Shown here piece by piece: positions 24,145-36,617 of a stretch of DNA of 64,000 nt. The notes beneath the pieces are model-generated. The model had not been told where the DNA came from. It ran no database searches and saw only the letters and a list, made by a program, of their open reading frames with translations. The DNA is from Daldinia sp. FL1419 (Eukaryota > Ascomycota > Sordariomycetes > Xylariales > Hypoxylaceae): NCBI GenBank assembly GCA_025201765.1, contig MU623400.1, positions 124,001-188,000 on the forward strand, written 5' to 3'. The first letter of the stretch is position 1. Every line of letters begins with the position of its first letter. A program made the position numbers and the translations under genes.

Positions 24145-25919
24145 GTTGGTATATTTGACGCCGGGGCGGGGGGGAAGGACCAGCCCCCGCAGACCTCCCT
24201 AGGGGCGAACTCATCACTGGCGAAGTATCTCCTGGAGCAATTCACTTGGTGTGATCCGTAAAGGAAAAGATCAAGTCGCTTGAGGGCGTCGTCATGGATT
24301 AAATCATCAAGATCCATGGCGACGATAAAGCCTTGAAGGCGTCGGTTGTTGGTTCGTCAACAAGACTCCAAACAGTTTTGTACCATTCTGCGGCTTGCTC
24401 ATTGGGTTTAACCCTTGCTCTTTGATCCTTGGTACCTCCGATTCCACTCCCTTGATCCTGACCATCCCACGGTTTCTATCAACAGCTTCTTGGTCACTGT
24501 TCGAATATAATCCAGCAATAAGAAGTTGACCGTATGTATCCTCCTGCCAGACAGACCAGGAGGTGCATCAGGGTCGATCCTCAAGCACATAATATCCTCG
24601 ACGGTAATATGTTCTAATATTCCCAATACACCTAACTATCTCCCACGCCAGATATCATCTATTGTTACCATCAACTAACAGCTTTAAGGACAAGCAAGTC
24701 CTGACTCACTCAGATATTATTGACGGGGTAAGGCATACTGGTCGCGTCGGTATCGTTTTCCCCGCCAATTGGGAAACACCCTTGCCCCAGAGCAGGGCCT
24801 TATTCAATGGCTCACTAATCGGGTTCGCACGTCAATTATGGGGTCATATTTAATATGCCGACTTCAATCAGTACCTGGGGCGCTGAATATTCGCAGCTCG
24901 GCAATACTAAAATATACGGTATATGGGATAGTTTAAGTGGCTTGGCTGACAGGTAACCAACAACTGCTTCTGAGAGAAGACACGTTCTTGCCAAGGTATC
25001 TCATACTGTATCTATGTCAGCTCTGGTCCCTTCATTTCAGGAGACAAGAATGCGACAAGTTCGCAAAAGGGGGACCAAATCTTCTACGACTACTGGAGGT
25101 ATAGTCTCGAGGCAGGTCATTACGACGAGTGGATATACGTTCTACTTCCGTAAAGTTGAGGAACTATGTCTTGATTGCATAAACTTGGAGTTGACTTTGC
25201 CATTCTCACTTGGACGAAAACGAATTCATCATCATTATCATCATCATTATTCAGTGGTTTACCAACTAGATGAGATGCGTTAATTCCACTCGCGCGCACC
25301 TGGAATTTAGAGAGGTGCGACATTCTATGCCCAGGCTTAAAAGGCAAATTATCTCTTCCAATAACTATAGATGGGAAGGTGAGTCTATTTAACAACCCTC
25401 TTGTTTTTCTCTTCATGTGGAACCTAAACTAACAGATATTATAGTTAGATGAGTTAAGTAATTACACAATTAACCGACGTCAATTATCTTCGGGGAAAAC
25501 AGTGCCCGCCATTTCATTATTCACTAATTCCCTTCCACCTCATCGCAATACGTGAGATATCAACCCTTATCCCCCCCTATTATAATCGATTATTCAATAA
25601 TTAAACCAAGAAGTACTCCTTCTGGGCATATGAAGTCGAGATCTTGGTCCCTATGTTCGAGCCGGACCAAAAGTATGAAATACTTTGTCCGCTGCTTTTA
25701 CTAGGAAGTCGGCAAGAGTTTTATGTGCGTCGATTCTCCGACTAGGGTCGACGTACATTAAGTACTCATTCATGGCCGCTAAAAACGCGCCAAAAAAAAA
25801 CTGTTTGAACAAACGAGAAAGGTGCTTAAGTGAAGATATTTAAGCTGAAGGAACAAGTGAATTAGGCAGGATAGCTGGTACTGCGAAAATGAGAGTTGCG
25901 GTTTCACTCACGTTGTTCC

Positions 25920-26190
25920 GATCCAGATGGCACAACTAGACCATATTGAGAAGGAACACAAGCAGGTCGAAGGAAATAAAAGCTTCGCTACAGACTCCAG
26001 TTGTGATCAATCACCGCAACGACGAGCTCTAGTTGCGACCTGATCTCTACTCGGACTTATGAGTCTATCATAGGAGGGCAAAAGGTAAAGACTTTATTCC
26101 TTCCCGATTATTCCTTCCCGATGAAGGCCAGGGCTATATCGGAACCGTGACCAGGATTAGGCCAACAGAAGAGGTCTATTCAAGAGGAGG
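25920..26190 (+). repeat. Diverged relic of repeated coding sequence, copy A
   Basis: Aligned by eye with 27062-27430. Both translate on the plus strand to a shared peptide pattern IQM..L.HIE.EHK followed by VE..KS.AT.SSCD, then lose frame through stops. Shared downstream words include CATAGGAGG and GATGAAGGCCAGG. Conservation of the peptide frame suggests decayed copies of one coding element, probably a transposon; its class is unknown. Confidence 0.5.
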
Positions 26191-26622
26191 TGGCCTTGAC
26201 GACCTGTATCTGTTATGGGCAAAGTTTTCACGACGGTAATATGCATTATAATAAAAGCCTGCTTAGGAGAAGGTGGCCGAACCAAGGCTACATCTCTACC
26301 CACAGTCTGAGCATTCACTCTACGATTGATCTCCATTAAGAGTACTCTCCGATAGTCTCGCACCGACCGATGGAACCAAGGGCATTGGAAGCGGCTGGGC
26401 CAACGTCCGATATGATGGAGAAAAGGATCATATCAGACCCTACACCATGACATGAAGGGACGCCCAGAGTATAGGTATACCGTACTTGTGGGATATACAC
26501 GAAAATCTCTTCACACTCTACTTGCGCTCTACGGTTCCTACCCCAAGCGTTACCCTACCCAGTGACCGTCGGGTATAGGCGTACTCGCCCAGCATACACA
26601 ACGATTGTGTCAAATCGCCGCA

Positions 26623-26648
26623 AAAAAAAAAAAAAAAAAAAAAAAAAA
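26623..26648. repeat. Poly-A tract
   Basis: A run of about 26 A in the gene desert. It could be a retroposon tail or simple-sequence expansion; no adjacent element was recognised. Confidence 0.7.
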
Positions 26649-27061
26649 CGTTACCAACAAACTAGGTATCCTTTAATATAGTGATATAGTGGTATATGTT
26701 CGATAGAATGCACCGTTGGAGAAGTTGTTACCAATCCTGAGACCATGATAGGCAGTGCCGAGTCTACCTAAAGTCCGGCAACGGCAATAATAACAAGAAT
26801 CATTAAGGGCAACGATACGTGTGCCCCCTACGATCGTCGGTAATACTTCATACATTATTCCCTAGTGAGAGGCAAGAACATTATGATCAAAGATCTTAGT
26901 GGTCGAGCCAACAGATTGAAGGAGCCGATTACTAGTGGCGTGCACAGAATCGGGACAGTGCAACATATATCATAGCAATCAACGCCGTCTCATCTTCCTC
27001 CACCACATCCCTTTTCAGGTCTCGAAACAGCCACAAATCTCTCGAAGACTGTCTGTGGCTC

Positions 27062-27430
27062 CAATCCAAATGACACGACTAAGCCATATCGAGCAGGAAC
27101 ACAAATAGGTCGAAGATGAGAAAAGTATCGCGACAGGCTCCAGCTGCGACCGCACTTCTCCTCGAACTTACAAGGCCATCTATCAAGGCCTAAGTGGACA
27201 TATAGGGGTTACAGGGGTATATTGAGTATTAAGAGTGCAGTGAATCTGCTACCTACAGGTCACTCTTTGTATGGCCACAATCGTTAGATCTCCGTAATCC
27301 TCGACATCATCATAGGAGGATAGAAAGTCAAAACTCTCTCCCTTCTAGATGAAGGCCAGGATCAAAAAGGCTACATCTGGACTATAACACGAATCAGGCC
27401 GACGAAGGAAGCCTATTGAAGAGTCGCTGG
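27062..27430 (+). repeat. Diverged relic of repeated coding sequence, copy B
   Basis: Partner of 25920-26190, with about 100 extra bases in the middle and a stop codon after EHK. The open frame continues after the stop as far as TYKAIYQG. It belongs to the same decayed element family. Confidence 0.5.
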
Positions 27431-30400
27431 ACTGACTGCTACTACTCGACATGAACTCCGATCTGTTCTTGTTAATGAGGCTATTTCGTGGGGATATTGC
27501 CAAAATAGCAATCTTCCCTTCGGACACTTCTCCTCAATTGTATAATGGACAAGGGTGAAGAATGACATCCAAGAATCTGATACTTGGAGCGAATCGTGTC
27601 CTCGTGACTGGCTTGCCTCCTCTCTATTACTACGGAGAACATGAACCGGGCAACTGGTTTGCAACAATCAAGCAACTACTTCTTTCGCACTATATACACC
27701 TATCGATGAAAGTACGATATGATGTATCCAATTATCGAACCCACGTGGATGAATCACCTAACGTATTGGGTGGAATGAGGAGAAAGTAATGATGGTTAAT
27801 CCGTCGATGCTTGCAACCCTCAAGGCCGTATCTCTGTCCTGTCTGGACATGCCAGACGATCACCGGCTTGCCATGTCTTTGATAACCTAGTACTGGTATC
27901 TGTGGCGAAGAACCGGTGACATAAAAGCATCCCTCCAGGAATTGATCTCGACTTTAATATGGGGCTCTAGCGGTTTATATGGTCCACTCGAAATATCTCA
28001 TTATTCAAATAACTTGCACTAGGACGCCGAAATCGCTCGATCGTAGCGCGTGGAGAGGCTGAGGTGCCTTTCGACAGAGCCGGCATGCCGCGTGTCATAG
28101 TAAAACTACTATCGTACACACATAGTTATGATGGTCGTGGTGAGGCAATACAGAGTATCTTTTACCGCTGGTGGTCGAACCCATGACGCAGGAGAATATC
28201 ACATCGGTGAATATTCCTGCTCATCGAGTGCGTACCCGACTTGCCAAATCCCGAGCAAGGAGATTTTTATCTAGGAAGGGTGTGTCTAAACAATGGACTC
28301 TCCGCTATCGAACAGTGAATCGACGGGCATAATTAATAATCTATCACCAATCATAATAGGGTTAGATATCTAACGTCAGCGTCAATGAAGAAGTGATTAC
28401 TCGACAGTTGTCGAGAAAGACTGATGAGTTCTGACATTAGAGACGGAGTCGACTTTGAATCGGGCTATCGTTTCTGAGTCTCGGTCCCTCCTCGATAACC
28501 CCCATAAGGTACGACTTTCTTAAACACACTATATATGAATATGCGTTACCCCCTGGCTTCACTCCGGGGAAAGGTCTTCGAAACAACTTGACCTTCTACG
28601 GGTTTCCTTGGAAGAAGTCGAGAGACGGAGAGCTCTGGCAAATTGCAATTATGGAGCGAATACACGGCGCCCATAATACAATATATGGTGGGTGCGGACA
28701 AAGTTGGCACATTTCTCTTTCCTGCGTTTTCGGGGTTGGTCTAGAACTCACGCGGCTGTATGGGCGAACGCAATACCTAATTTTGAGACTATATCAATAA
28801 CAGCATTATATATGAAAATGATCACGACAAATATCATTTGTTCGCCATTATTCGGTAGACTTTCGAAGCACACCCCCAGCCGCTTCTGCCTAATTCCTTA
28901 GAATGCTCGATCCGCCGAGCTGAGATGATGAGGTATGACGTTGCCGTCGATCTCAATCACCTGGCCACGTCTTGTCAGACTAGAGAACATCCCAGCGACT
29001 TTCTCGAGATCGGCTGTAGAGGCGTTAATTATGTGGCCCTTTGCCGTGGTACGAAAGACATATTACATTTACTTCGGACCACAGTACAGAAGATCGACCG
29101 ATTTCGGTCCTCGCTACGGCAATCAGTTTTACCTAAAAGCTACAAACGTTGAAAGACATATAGTGCTAAGGGTACCTAAGCATCACGGTCGTCGACGTCT
29201 CGGGGATCGTTGAGCCGACTACCTACATCCTGTCGAGGAGAAGGCAATAAATACCGCTTACAAGATTACCCTACTGAAACAAATATCAGGCAGAGCTGCT
29301 TAATCGTAGAGTAGCTACGCCAAGGAAGCGAAGGGCAGATATGGGTGATATCGTCCAGGAAGATTGAAGGGATATAATTCATAAATTTCAGAAAGGAAGG
29401 ATGGAGACGTTGATTCCACTTCGTGATCGGACTCGGGACGTCAACTAGGCCCGGTTCATGGTTTAAGCTGATATCAGCGGTATCTAGCTAGAAGAGCGGA
29501 CAGACTGCTACCTGACGGTCTGGCCTGTTAGCTCCTTGCCCAATAGGACAGACGGTTTATATTTGACTGAGGAAGAAAGATATCAAGGATTGTTCTCTGT
29601 GCTTTCTAGGATAATTACCTAATGTATATAATAAACCGTGGTTTCTTTCTTCACAGAAAAGAAATCCCAGGGCGTTCTACTGGAGGATCCACGCCTACCT
29701 AATCCTCACCCGGACTCTTGAAGATCTGATCATTCTGATAGGAATGCTCACTGAAACGTATCGTAATAAAATATACTAAAACGTATACCATTTAACGCAT
29801 ACCGATGAGTTAAAGAAGCCCTGTAGATTAGGGCTTACGTGCTCAGTGTAATGTGATATGTAGAGTATGTAAAATATGAGTGGTGAGCCCCTGAGACGAG
29901 ACAGCCCATAGAGTCAATCGTATGAACAAGTGCAAGTACCTAGGTTAGTTTATCCTTATAATACTTACGCGAGGCCTAAGGTGGCTTGAATGGAATTAAT
30001 AAAAGCACCCTGTTATTCTGATAATTCCAAGAAATGGTGATAATCCTATAAGAGCGTGTTGACAATATCATTGATTGATTCGGAATGTCTTCCCTCGTTG
30101 TACCTCGGAAGCTGATTAGATAAGAAGAAGGATGTGGGGATGAGATTGCCCCGCCTAAACACTGCCTGGTACTTAGTAAGTAGCTAATCCCAAATATACA
30201 ATGGCCGCCGGAACCAGTGGTCCACCGCCACGCCGCAGCTACCTACTATTACACAACCACCTACCTAGGTAGCCTCGTACCTAAACGTAGCGCATCTAGC
30301 GTAGGGCGAATGCACGCCATAGGATAGGTCCGCCTGCCGCCTATGCCCGCAGGCCCGTTCCTCGCTGTTGCTTTTAGTTATTATTGTACTGTACTATACT

Positions 30401-30721
30401 TAATGTATTGTACAACCGTAGGAGATAAGAAAAGCGCAAGTAGCAGCGACCAGTGACCGACTTTACCGACTGCCTTAATGAACAAACGCCTCGTGATTTC
30501 TTGTTCCTTTTTATCCAACCTCCCTCCAACAACCACCTGAAAACGAACAAATAAGCCAACTACGAGGTCTCCCCGACCTTGCTTTCTTTCTCGGCGACAA
30601 AACATAACAGCGAAAAATAAAAAAAACTCTCCGACGCTTGGAATATCTCCGACGAACCAGTCACTTTAATCATACCTTTATACGCAGTAGCAGTACTTAC
30701 GACTTCATATAACTAGTCAAG
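27431..30721. other. Gene desert, right part
   Basis: No intact gene. Short open frames (28588-28800, 28935-29213) do not resemble known proteins. Sequence becomes more ordinary from about 30150, with ACCTAGGT-type motifs near 30260. The last 200 bp are the promoter and leader of the DUF1748 gene. Confidence 0.5.
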
Positions 30722-31479
30722 ATGGTGGTACGTTTCCCCTTTCCCCTTACCCCTTACGCACATGAATCCTTTTATTCCTCGTACGCGAGAGCATCAGTTC
30801 CCGAAGAAAAGACAGAGGTAGCTTTTCGCTTCCCCGTAAGATGAACAACTACTGTTTAATCTCTCTCTTTTTCCTTTGCTTGCAACTTCGCGACGACGCT
30901 GAACCCTGACCGATGTGTCTTCTTCCCGACAGTTTCTCAACTTGCTGACATTTGGCCTCTGGGGAAAGCTTGGACGACTTACTCACTACGCCGTGGATGC
31001 GGTTCTCAGTATGCGATTCCAATTCTATCCCGTTTCTTGTCTTAGTTACTAATTGCCTTACAGTCTCGACTATCCTCGCGGGCATGAGGCGATCGACCGG
31101 CCTAACGTGAGTATTTAGCACCCACCTATATCCTATATCTTATATCCTATTTCCTATATACCTACCTATATACGTACATCTCATCCGTCTTCCCTCCAAT
31201 CCGATCGTACGATCCGCCGCAGGGGCAGCCCGGGACTATCGCGGGGAAATGCCAAGACAGGAGAGGCTGAAAGGGGTTTACCTACAATCAACACGACAAC
31301 GTATAAAACAAGACAAAGACTGATAGGTAACCCGCAGTTTTAACACAGAGCGCGTATCCGTCGGCGAGACCAAGGAGGCCAACAAGTGGATAGAAAAGTA
31401 CCTGGGCGTCGGCGAATGGGTCATGGACCAGTCCGTCGCGATAGCCGGGTCCAGCGGCTGGTTCCGTCGAACCCGATGA
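30722..31479 (+). CDS. DUF1748 small conserved protein
   Basis: Four exons: 30722-30727 (six bases, ATGGTG only), 30933-31008, 31064-31106 and 31338-31479, giving 88 aa. Introns are 205, 55 and 231 bp with GTACGT, GTATGC and GTGAGT donors; phases match. The body reads GRLTHYAVDAVL, then STILAGMRRSTGL, then KWIEKYLGVGEWVMDQS, and ends GWFRRTR. This is the conserved DUF1748 pattern found across fungi. Function is not established in the family. The short hydrophobic stretches suggest membrane association, possibly mitochondrial, which is weak inference. The gene was assembled by hand because no exon stands out as a long frame. Confidence 0.85.
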
Positions 31480-32395
31480 GCGACGATACTTGCACGACAC
31501 CGAGAGGGTTACGGACCAAGCGAACACAACACGTACACGTGAAAGGGAATCCATCATCACCCTCTACGGCCCAACCGCCACCAGTAGCCGCTCTCCCCGG
31601 CAAGACGCAAGACAACTACGCAGGGGCAGTTTGGCCCTATCACCGAACACATCTTCGCCCGACCCCAAGCGCAGCCACGCCTCTCCCAACCCCCTCCTCG
31701 ATCGGATCTTTCTCTCCTTTCCCGCCACCCTTTCACGAACAGGCGTTGTTGATATCGTTGTTATCGTTGGGTCCCCATATATCCATTTTTGATGAATCGA
31801 ATCGAGGTTTTTCTTGCTCCCGCCATAGATGAGAGGGAATGAAATGCTCGCTCGCTCGCCTCCGATAGTTGTCGCGATCGCATTACGTTAGGTATGAAAT
31901 ATATATATAAAGATACGCTAGTCTCATTTGCGAGTATTGTCTTGTCTTGTCTTGTCTAGTCTAGTCTTGTCTCTTTCATGCCGTTGTGATTTTTCAGAAT
32001 GTCTTAGTATTGCCACCACGCCACTTGGTATACTTCAATAACTCCTTTCCGGCTCGACTCAACTTAACTCAACTCGCGCTATACCGAACAGGTTGCCAAT
32101 ACATTAATACTCGTGACGATATTATAATTCATAAATAGGAGTATCTACTCCCGGTATCAATACTTCAGTACGCTAAACCACTGCTTATGGTATCCGCACC
32201 CGCATCGAACCCCTAAACTCCGCTGAATTCTAAGTCCGCAGTAATCCCAAGCCCATATACCACCTAGGTATGCAAGCCACGCCACGCCACGCCATATTCG
32301 TAACGCCCGATCCCCAATCCTATCGCTAAAATTCATTGCTATACTCATAACAGCGTCGCGACCGCCCACCAAAGCCTTTCCGGCAACAGCCGCCA
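31480..32395. other. Convergent intergenic, no gene seen
   Basis: 3' region between the DUF1748 gene (+) and the Atg28-like gene (-). It contains a CTTGTCTTGT-type short repeat near 31940-31970 and CGCCACGCCA repeats near 32280. Confidence 0.5.
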
Positions 32396-34543
32396 CTAAT
32401 CAACGCCGTCGTCCCTCCTACTCTCCGACAGTAGATCCAGCGGAACCTGGTTATCGTCCTCGGTCCCAGCCTCGCTGCTTTCCCTCCTAAGACGGTCACC
32501 GTTAGGCGCAGGCGGATCCTTAGCCCGGGTCTGTAGGGGACTGTGCATAGACAGGAACTCAGCGGGGACATCGTTATGACTTTCGTCCTCGCTTTCGTGG
32601 TGAGGCGCCTCGGTAAATAGACCCGGAGGCACCTCGTTATCGCTCTCGTCGCGATGCGGAGCACCAAGAAGATCCGCAGGAGGACTACTGGGCTGCTGCG
32701 CATCGGGATTATCCCAGCGCCGAACCACGCTGCGGCTTAATTCGTCGTCGTCGTCATCCTGTACCGAGGAGCGCAGACCAACATCTGTGCTTTCCTTTCC
32801 GCGGACGTCGACCAAGTCGTTGCTTCCGGCGGAAGTGACCGGGGTAATCACGTCGTCGTCGTAGCCCGAACTACGGATCATATCCGCCAGGAAATACTTG
32901 AGATCCTCGAAGTGCGCGAGTTCCGCGCCGATGGCGGCGATCAAGAGGTTCCAGCCGCGAGAACAGACGTAATCATATGTCCTCTGGATCTCGTGCAAGA
33001 CCTCTCTAAGGGCCGTATACTTCTCCCGTATGATAGAAGCCGGATCACCGGAGTCGAGGTCGTGCTGGATTGTGGCGTCCTGCAGCGCCTGGTTTAGACC
33101 ATTCTCGAAATCAGATATCCTAGTGAGAGTTTGCTGCCAGATCTCATTACCTTCTTCCAGCGCAGCTCTCTCCTTATCGACAGCGGCTTTGCGCTGCTCC
33201 AGCATGGCGACCTCGCCTTCCCACCATTCCTTGGCCATTTCTATTGTTCGCCTTTCCGGCCGTAACGAAAGAAATTCAATGCCGGACATGTATTTAGATG
33301 TGAGCGCTACAAAATCTGGGCCGCCATGTTTCTTTAGATCTTCGATCTCGAGGACTCGTACTCCCGGGTACTTCATCAGCTCGGAAATGCCCTGATCGCA
33401 CTGCTTCAAGGCACCCCTGTACCCGCTAAGGCAAGCTTCCCGGGTACTTCTGGCCTCATCAAGCTTTTGTTCAAGGCTGGCTTTAGTCCTCCTCAATAGC
33501 CTAAGCTTTTCTTCTAGTTTCTCGATATTAGCACACACGGTGCGATGTTGGCTCTCCATCTTCGCTATTTCGGTTTTAATCGGCAGCTCGGTGTCTTCTT
33601 CCAAAGCTTTCATTTCCTCCGTAATAGATAAATGCTGAGACGATAGGTTCCGGAGCCTTGCTAGAGCAGCCTTGCGTTCAGCTAGTGCGCCAGCGATGTA
33701 TGCCTCTTCCTCGTTCTTCAGATCGGCTAACATGGTAACGGAGCGAGCGATTCCTATACGAGCCCGCCGTTTGGACAAAGGTCTGTTCTTGGGCTGTCGA
33801 ACAGGCACGACGGTTCCTTCGGAAAGCTTAGTCTGGGCTGAAGATTGCTTCGCATCTGGAGATGAGAAACCTGCCCTTGTGCTGCTCGGGGAAGACTTGC
33901 CCGTATCTCCCCCCTCAAGGTCGCGTTGTAGCGCATCCCCCTGAGCATCCAGTAACTTCTGAAGTTCCTTCTCTAATTGACGTTCCCGTCGATATAACAT
34001 CTTAAAGGTACTGTCAACGTCCGACTGTACCGTACGGTCTGATGAACGATCAGGCCGCCCTCCGAATATGCTCTCGACAAGAGACGGGCGGGTGTTGGTA
34101 ACAGCTCGTCTATTATTTTGTGGTCCGATATGAATATTCGGTCGCCAAATACCGGGCGGGACCTGAAGGTCAGTGCCCCTCGGCTCACTCAAGTCGTCTA
34201 GGGAGTCGGGGGTTTCAGCTCGCGAATATCGTGGCCGACCTTGGTAAGCAAAGGCGATAGCTTTGCCTTTGCCTTTGGGGCGAGACGAAGGAGAGGAAGG
34301 ATCATTCATGTTCGGCGTATTGCTCCTCAAACTGCGGGGGGTGTCTAAACTGTTATCTCTGTAGGCAAAATCGCGAGTAGAATTTGGTGGAAGAAGCGCA
34401 TCGTCGGGTCGAGGAGATAGTTCAGCTAAGTCGTGTTCCTCTGACCTACGCCGCGACGGGGAGGTATACGAAGATAAAATAGTTGACATCCCGCCTTCGC
34501 TAAGGTTTCCTAGCTTTGCTAATAAAGTATTTCCAAAGCTCAT
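32396..34543 (-). CDS. atg28: Atg28-like autophagy-related coiled-coil protein
   Basis: Intronless frame of 715 aa from the ATG at 34543; a second ATG at 34489 (697 aa) may be the true start. The N-terminal quarter is low complexity and contains LAELSPRPDDALL. A conserved block reads MLYRRERQLEKELQKLLDAQ, then VVPVRQPKNRPLSKRRARIGI. A long predicted coiled coil covers roughly residues 285-560, rich in Leu/Glu/Lys. The C-terminal tail is acidic with repeated DN(E/Q)VP(P/L) motifs. The LLDAQ and PVRQPK blocks are what I recall of fungal Atg28 proteins, which take part in peroxisome degradation (pexophagy) and bind Atg17-type scaffolds in yeasts. Identification rests on these motifs from memory, so it is tentative. 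It could also be another coiled-coil scaffold. Confidence 0.65.
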   Translation of the reverse strand: MSFGNTLLAKLGNLSEGGMSTILSSYTSPSRRRSEEHDLAELSPRPDDALLPPNSTRDFAYRDNSLDTPRSLRSNTPNMNDPSSPSSRPKGKGKAIAFAYQGRPRYSRAETPDSLDDLSEPRGTDLQVPPGIWRPNIHIGPQNNRRAVTNTRPSLVESIFGGRPDRSSDRTVQSDVDSTFKMLYRRERQLEKELQKLLDAQGDALQRDLEGGDTGKSSPSSTRAGFSSPDAKQSSAQTKLSEGTVVPVRQPKNRPLSKRRARIGIARSVTMLADLKNEEEAYIAGALAERKAALARLRNLSSQHLSITEEMKALEEDTELPIKTEIAKMESQHRTVCANIEKLEEKLRLLRRTKASLEQKLDEARSTREACLSGYRGALKQCDQGISELMKYPGVRVLEIEDLKKHGGPDFVALTSKYMSGIEFLSLRPERRTIEMAKEWWEGEVAMLEQRKAAVDKERAALEEGNEIWQQTLTRISDFENGLNQALQDATIQHDLDSGDPASIIREKYTALREVLHEIQRTYDYVCSRGWNLLIAAIGAELAHFEDLKYFLADMIRSSGYDDDVITPVTSAGSNDLVDVRGKESTDVGLRSSVQDDDDDELSRSVVRRWDNPDAQQPSSPPADLLGAPHRDESDNEVPPGLFTEAPHHESEDESHNDVPAEFLSMHSPLQTRAKDPPAPNGDRLRRESSEAGTEDDNQVPLDLLSESRRDDGVD

Positions 34544-36541
34544 ATTCGGTTTCCCTAGCACATATGAATACACGTGAGGTCTGGTAATGTCGTTACAAAA
34601 CTTAATACCAAAAATTATTTGTCAGTTGCATCTTCGGAAACGGTGAGTGAGTCTGTGAGTTGTAGTATTGCAGTGTACGTGTGAACGGCGACAACAAAGT
34701 AAGAAAGTCCAACTTTAATACGATTGTCACTACTTTGTATGATATTGTATGGTTAGAACGCTTGGGACGCTTGGGACGCTTGGGACATTCGTAGGAATGC
34801 GGAGGACAGATGATATCAGCCAACTGCCAACTGACTGTATCGATAACGCGGAATATAGCTGGCTGGTTGGCCAGTTTGCTATTTGCTAATCTGCTGCTAG
34901 TTAATCCCATATCGATAAATGCTTTATCTGTCTAACCTGCTAATCTGGGTATCTATCGATACCAATTATGTATCTTAGCAAGTACCGGAATGTACATACT
35001 AGTAGTATGTGCAAACAATCCATCAGTCAGGCACCTGCGGGAAGTTCCAGGAAGGTGACAGGGTCATGAGAGCTTAGCGGGTGCCGAGGCAAGAGACATA
35101 CATATTCCAGAGGCAGTTTCTTATTGGTTTGTCGCTATCAAACCAAACTGACCAATTACATAAGGTATTAGATATTATCCGCACATATTACGTGATGCGC
35201 ATGTCTCAACTTCAACTTCACTAAAATACTTGACTTTTGCAACTTTTTGCAGCTTACCATGGCCTTGGTTCACCGGTTTGGAATATCATCTGAAAAGCCT
35301 CCCTACAAACAAAATATATTGGGGTGACGTCGGAAATGTAACTCGAAAAGAAAAAAAAAATAGACCATTGCTACCTTGTCGGAAGATCCTCCGCATCATT
35401 TTATCCTCCCCCCTGTTCCGCCCTTCTCTCCCCTTGTTCCCTTTCTTGTTATGCAACCCAGGTTTGCACCGAGTTCTGAAACGATCTGTTCGAGATAATC
35501 TGCCCAGTCATGGACTCGATCAGCTCAACTTGAATTATTTAGATATGAAGATCTTCAATACTTCTCACAAACAATCCTAGTATAGAAAGAATTAGAGATG
35601 CCTTCTTACAGGGTTATCTCGGTGTTAGTCCTACCTAATCCATCCATTCGATGTACCTTTAATCCAAACAGGAACGTATCCCTTCGTCGCTTCAACTAGG
35701 TATGGTCCATGGATAACCACGGATACTTGATGGATACCATGGACACCATGTAAGATCTAATCCCATACCAGCGTTTTCATCCACAATTTACGTGCGTATG
35801 TCCATCTTCACAAGGAAAAAAAAAAAAGAGAAAAAAAAAGGGACGAGAGAAATAATATGGGATCTCTTCTCTGTTGGTGATCTCCGCATGGGGATCTCGA
35901 ACCTAGTCGACCTGTTTCCCCTAATATCCCTAATATATTTGAGGTAGTAATTGGAACACCAGCTTACCTAGGTTACGACCACTACCTAGAGCCCAGAAGT
36001 ATTGAACCTATTCACCCCATTATCTCCCCATACTGCTACCGCTTACAGCCGTCACCGACGCATCACTGGCAGCCACTGATCTACATATCCAATTCAGCAG
36101 TTGGCCAGCCGCGAAGTAGTTTTGCGGGGAGGATATTAATAATTGATTGACTTTCTTGGGTGCCGAGGAAACGATTTATCTTTTTTATCAATAACTACAA
36201 GATCGCCAGATCAACTTCGTGCGTCATTCACTCTTTCGAAACTTGTTGCCCACCGGGTTTTCGTTGCGCTGCCCCTCCTAGAAGCTTGGACAGTGTCGAC
36301 AAGACGAAATCAAATTACATCTGATCATCAGGGCAATTCAAATCAATTCACCAGGTTAAGTACCTGTACTTGATCAAAATCCGGTACCTTCCTTACCTAT
36401 CGGCCGTTTCCATTCGCTTCGTATTTATTTCATCCCTACGGTCAGGCCCGATATCGTCAAGTTAAAATTAACTGTTTGCCTCCCGTCAACTCCGCAAACA
36501 CAAAGCGCATTGCAATATCTGCATAAGCAAACGCCAGTCCA

Positions 36542-36549
36542 TATATAAG
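36542..36549 (+). promoter_or_regulatory. TATA box of the secreted Cys-rich protein gene
   Basis: TATATAAG, 69 bp before the start codon at 36618. Confidence 0.5.
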
Positions 36550-36580
36550 TTTTGGACTCGGCTATCTCCTTGCGGAATAC

Positions 36581-36616
36581 CAGATCAGTCCTCAGATCAG
36601 TCCTCAGATCAATCGA
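36581..36616 (+). repeat. Three 12-bp repeats in the 5' leader
   Basis: Units CAGATCAGTCCT, CAGATCAGTCCT and CAGATCAATCGA end one base before the ATG at 36618. Confidence 0.85.
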
Positions 36617-36617
36617 C

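Larger units (their letters stand above)
34544..36617. other. Intergenic, no clear gene
   Basis: Divergent spacer between the Atg28-like gene (-) and the secreted Cys-rich protein (+). A short GCTTGGGAC repeat lies near 34755-34785 and CT-rich tracts near 35400-35450. An open frame at 35230-35580 is low complexity and is not accepted. Confidence 0.5.

Noticed and set aside
28130..28200. tRNA-like GGTTCGA box on the minus strand
   Set aside because: No cloverleaf or anticodon arm could be folded around it.
35230..35580. 116-codon plus-strand frame
   Set aside because: Low-complexity CT-rich DNA, no ATG context or motif.
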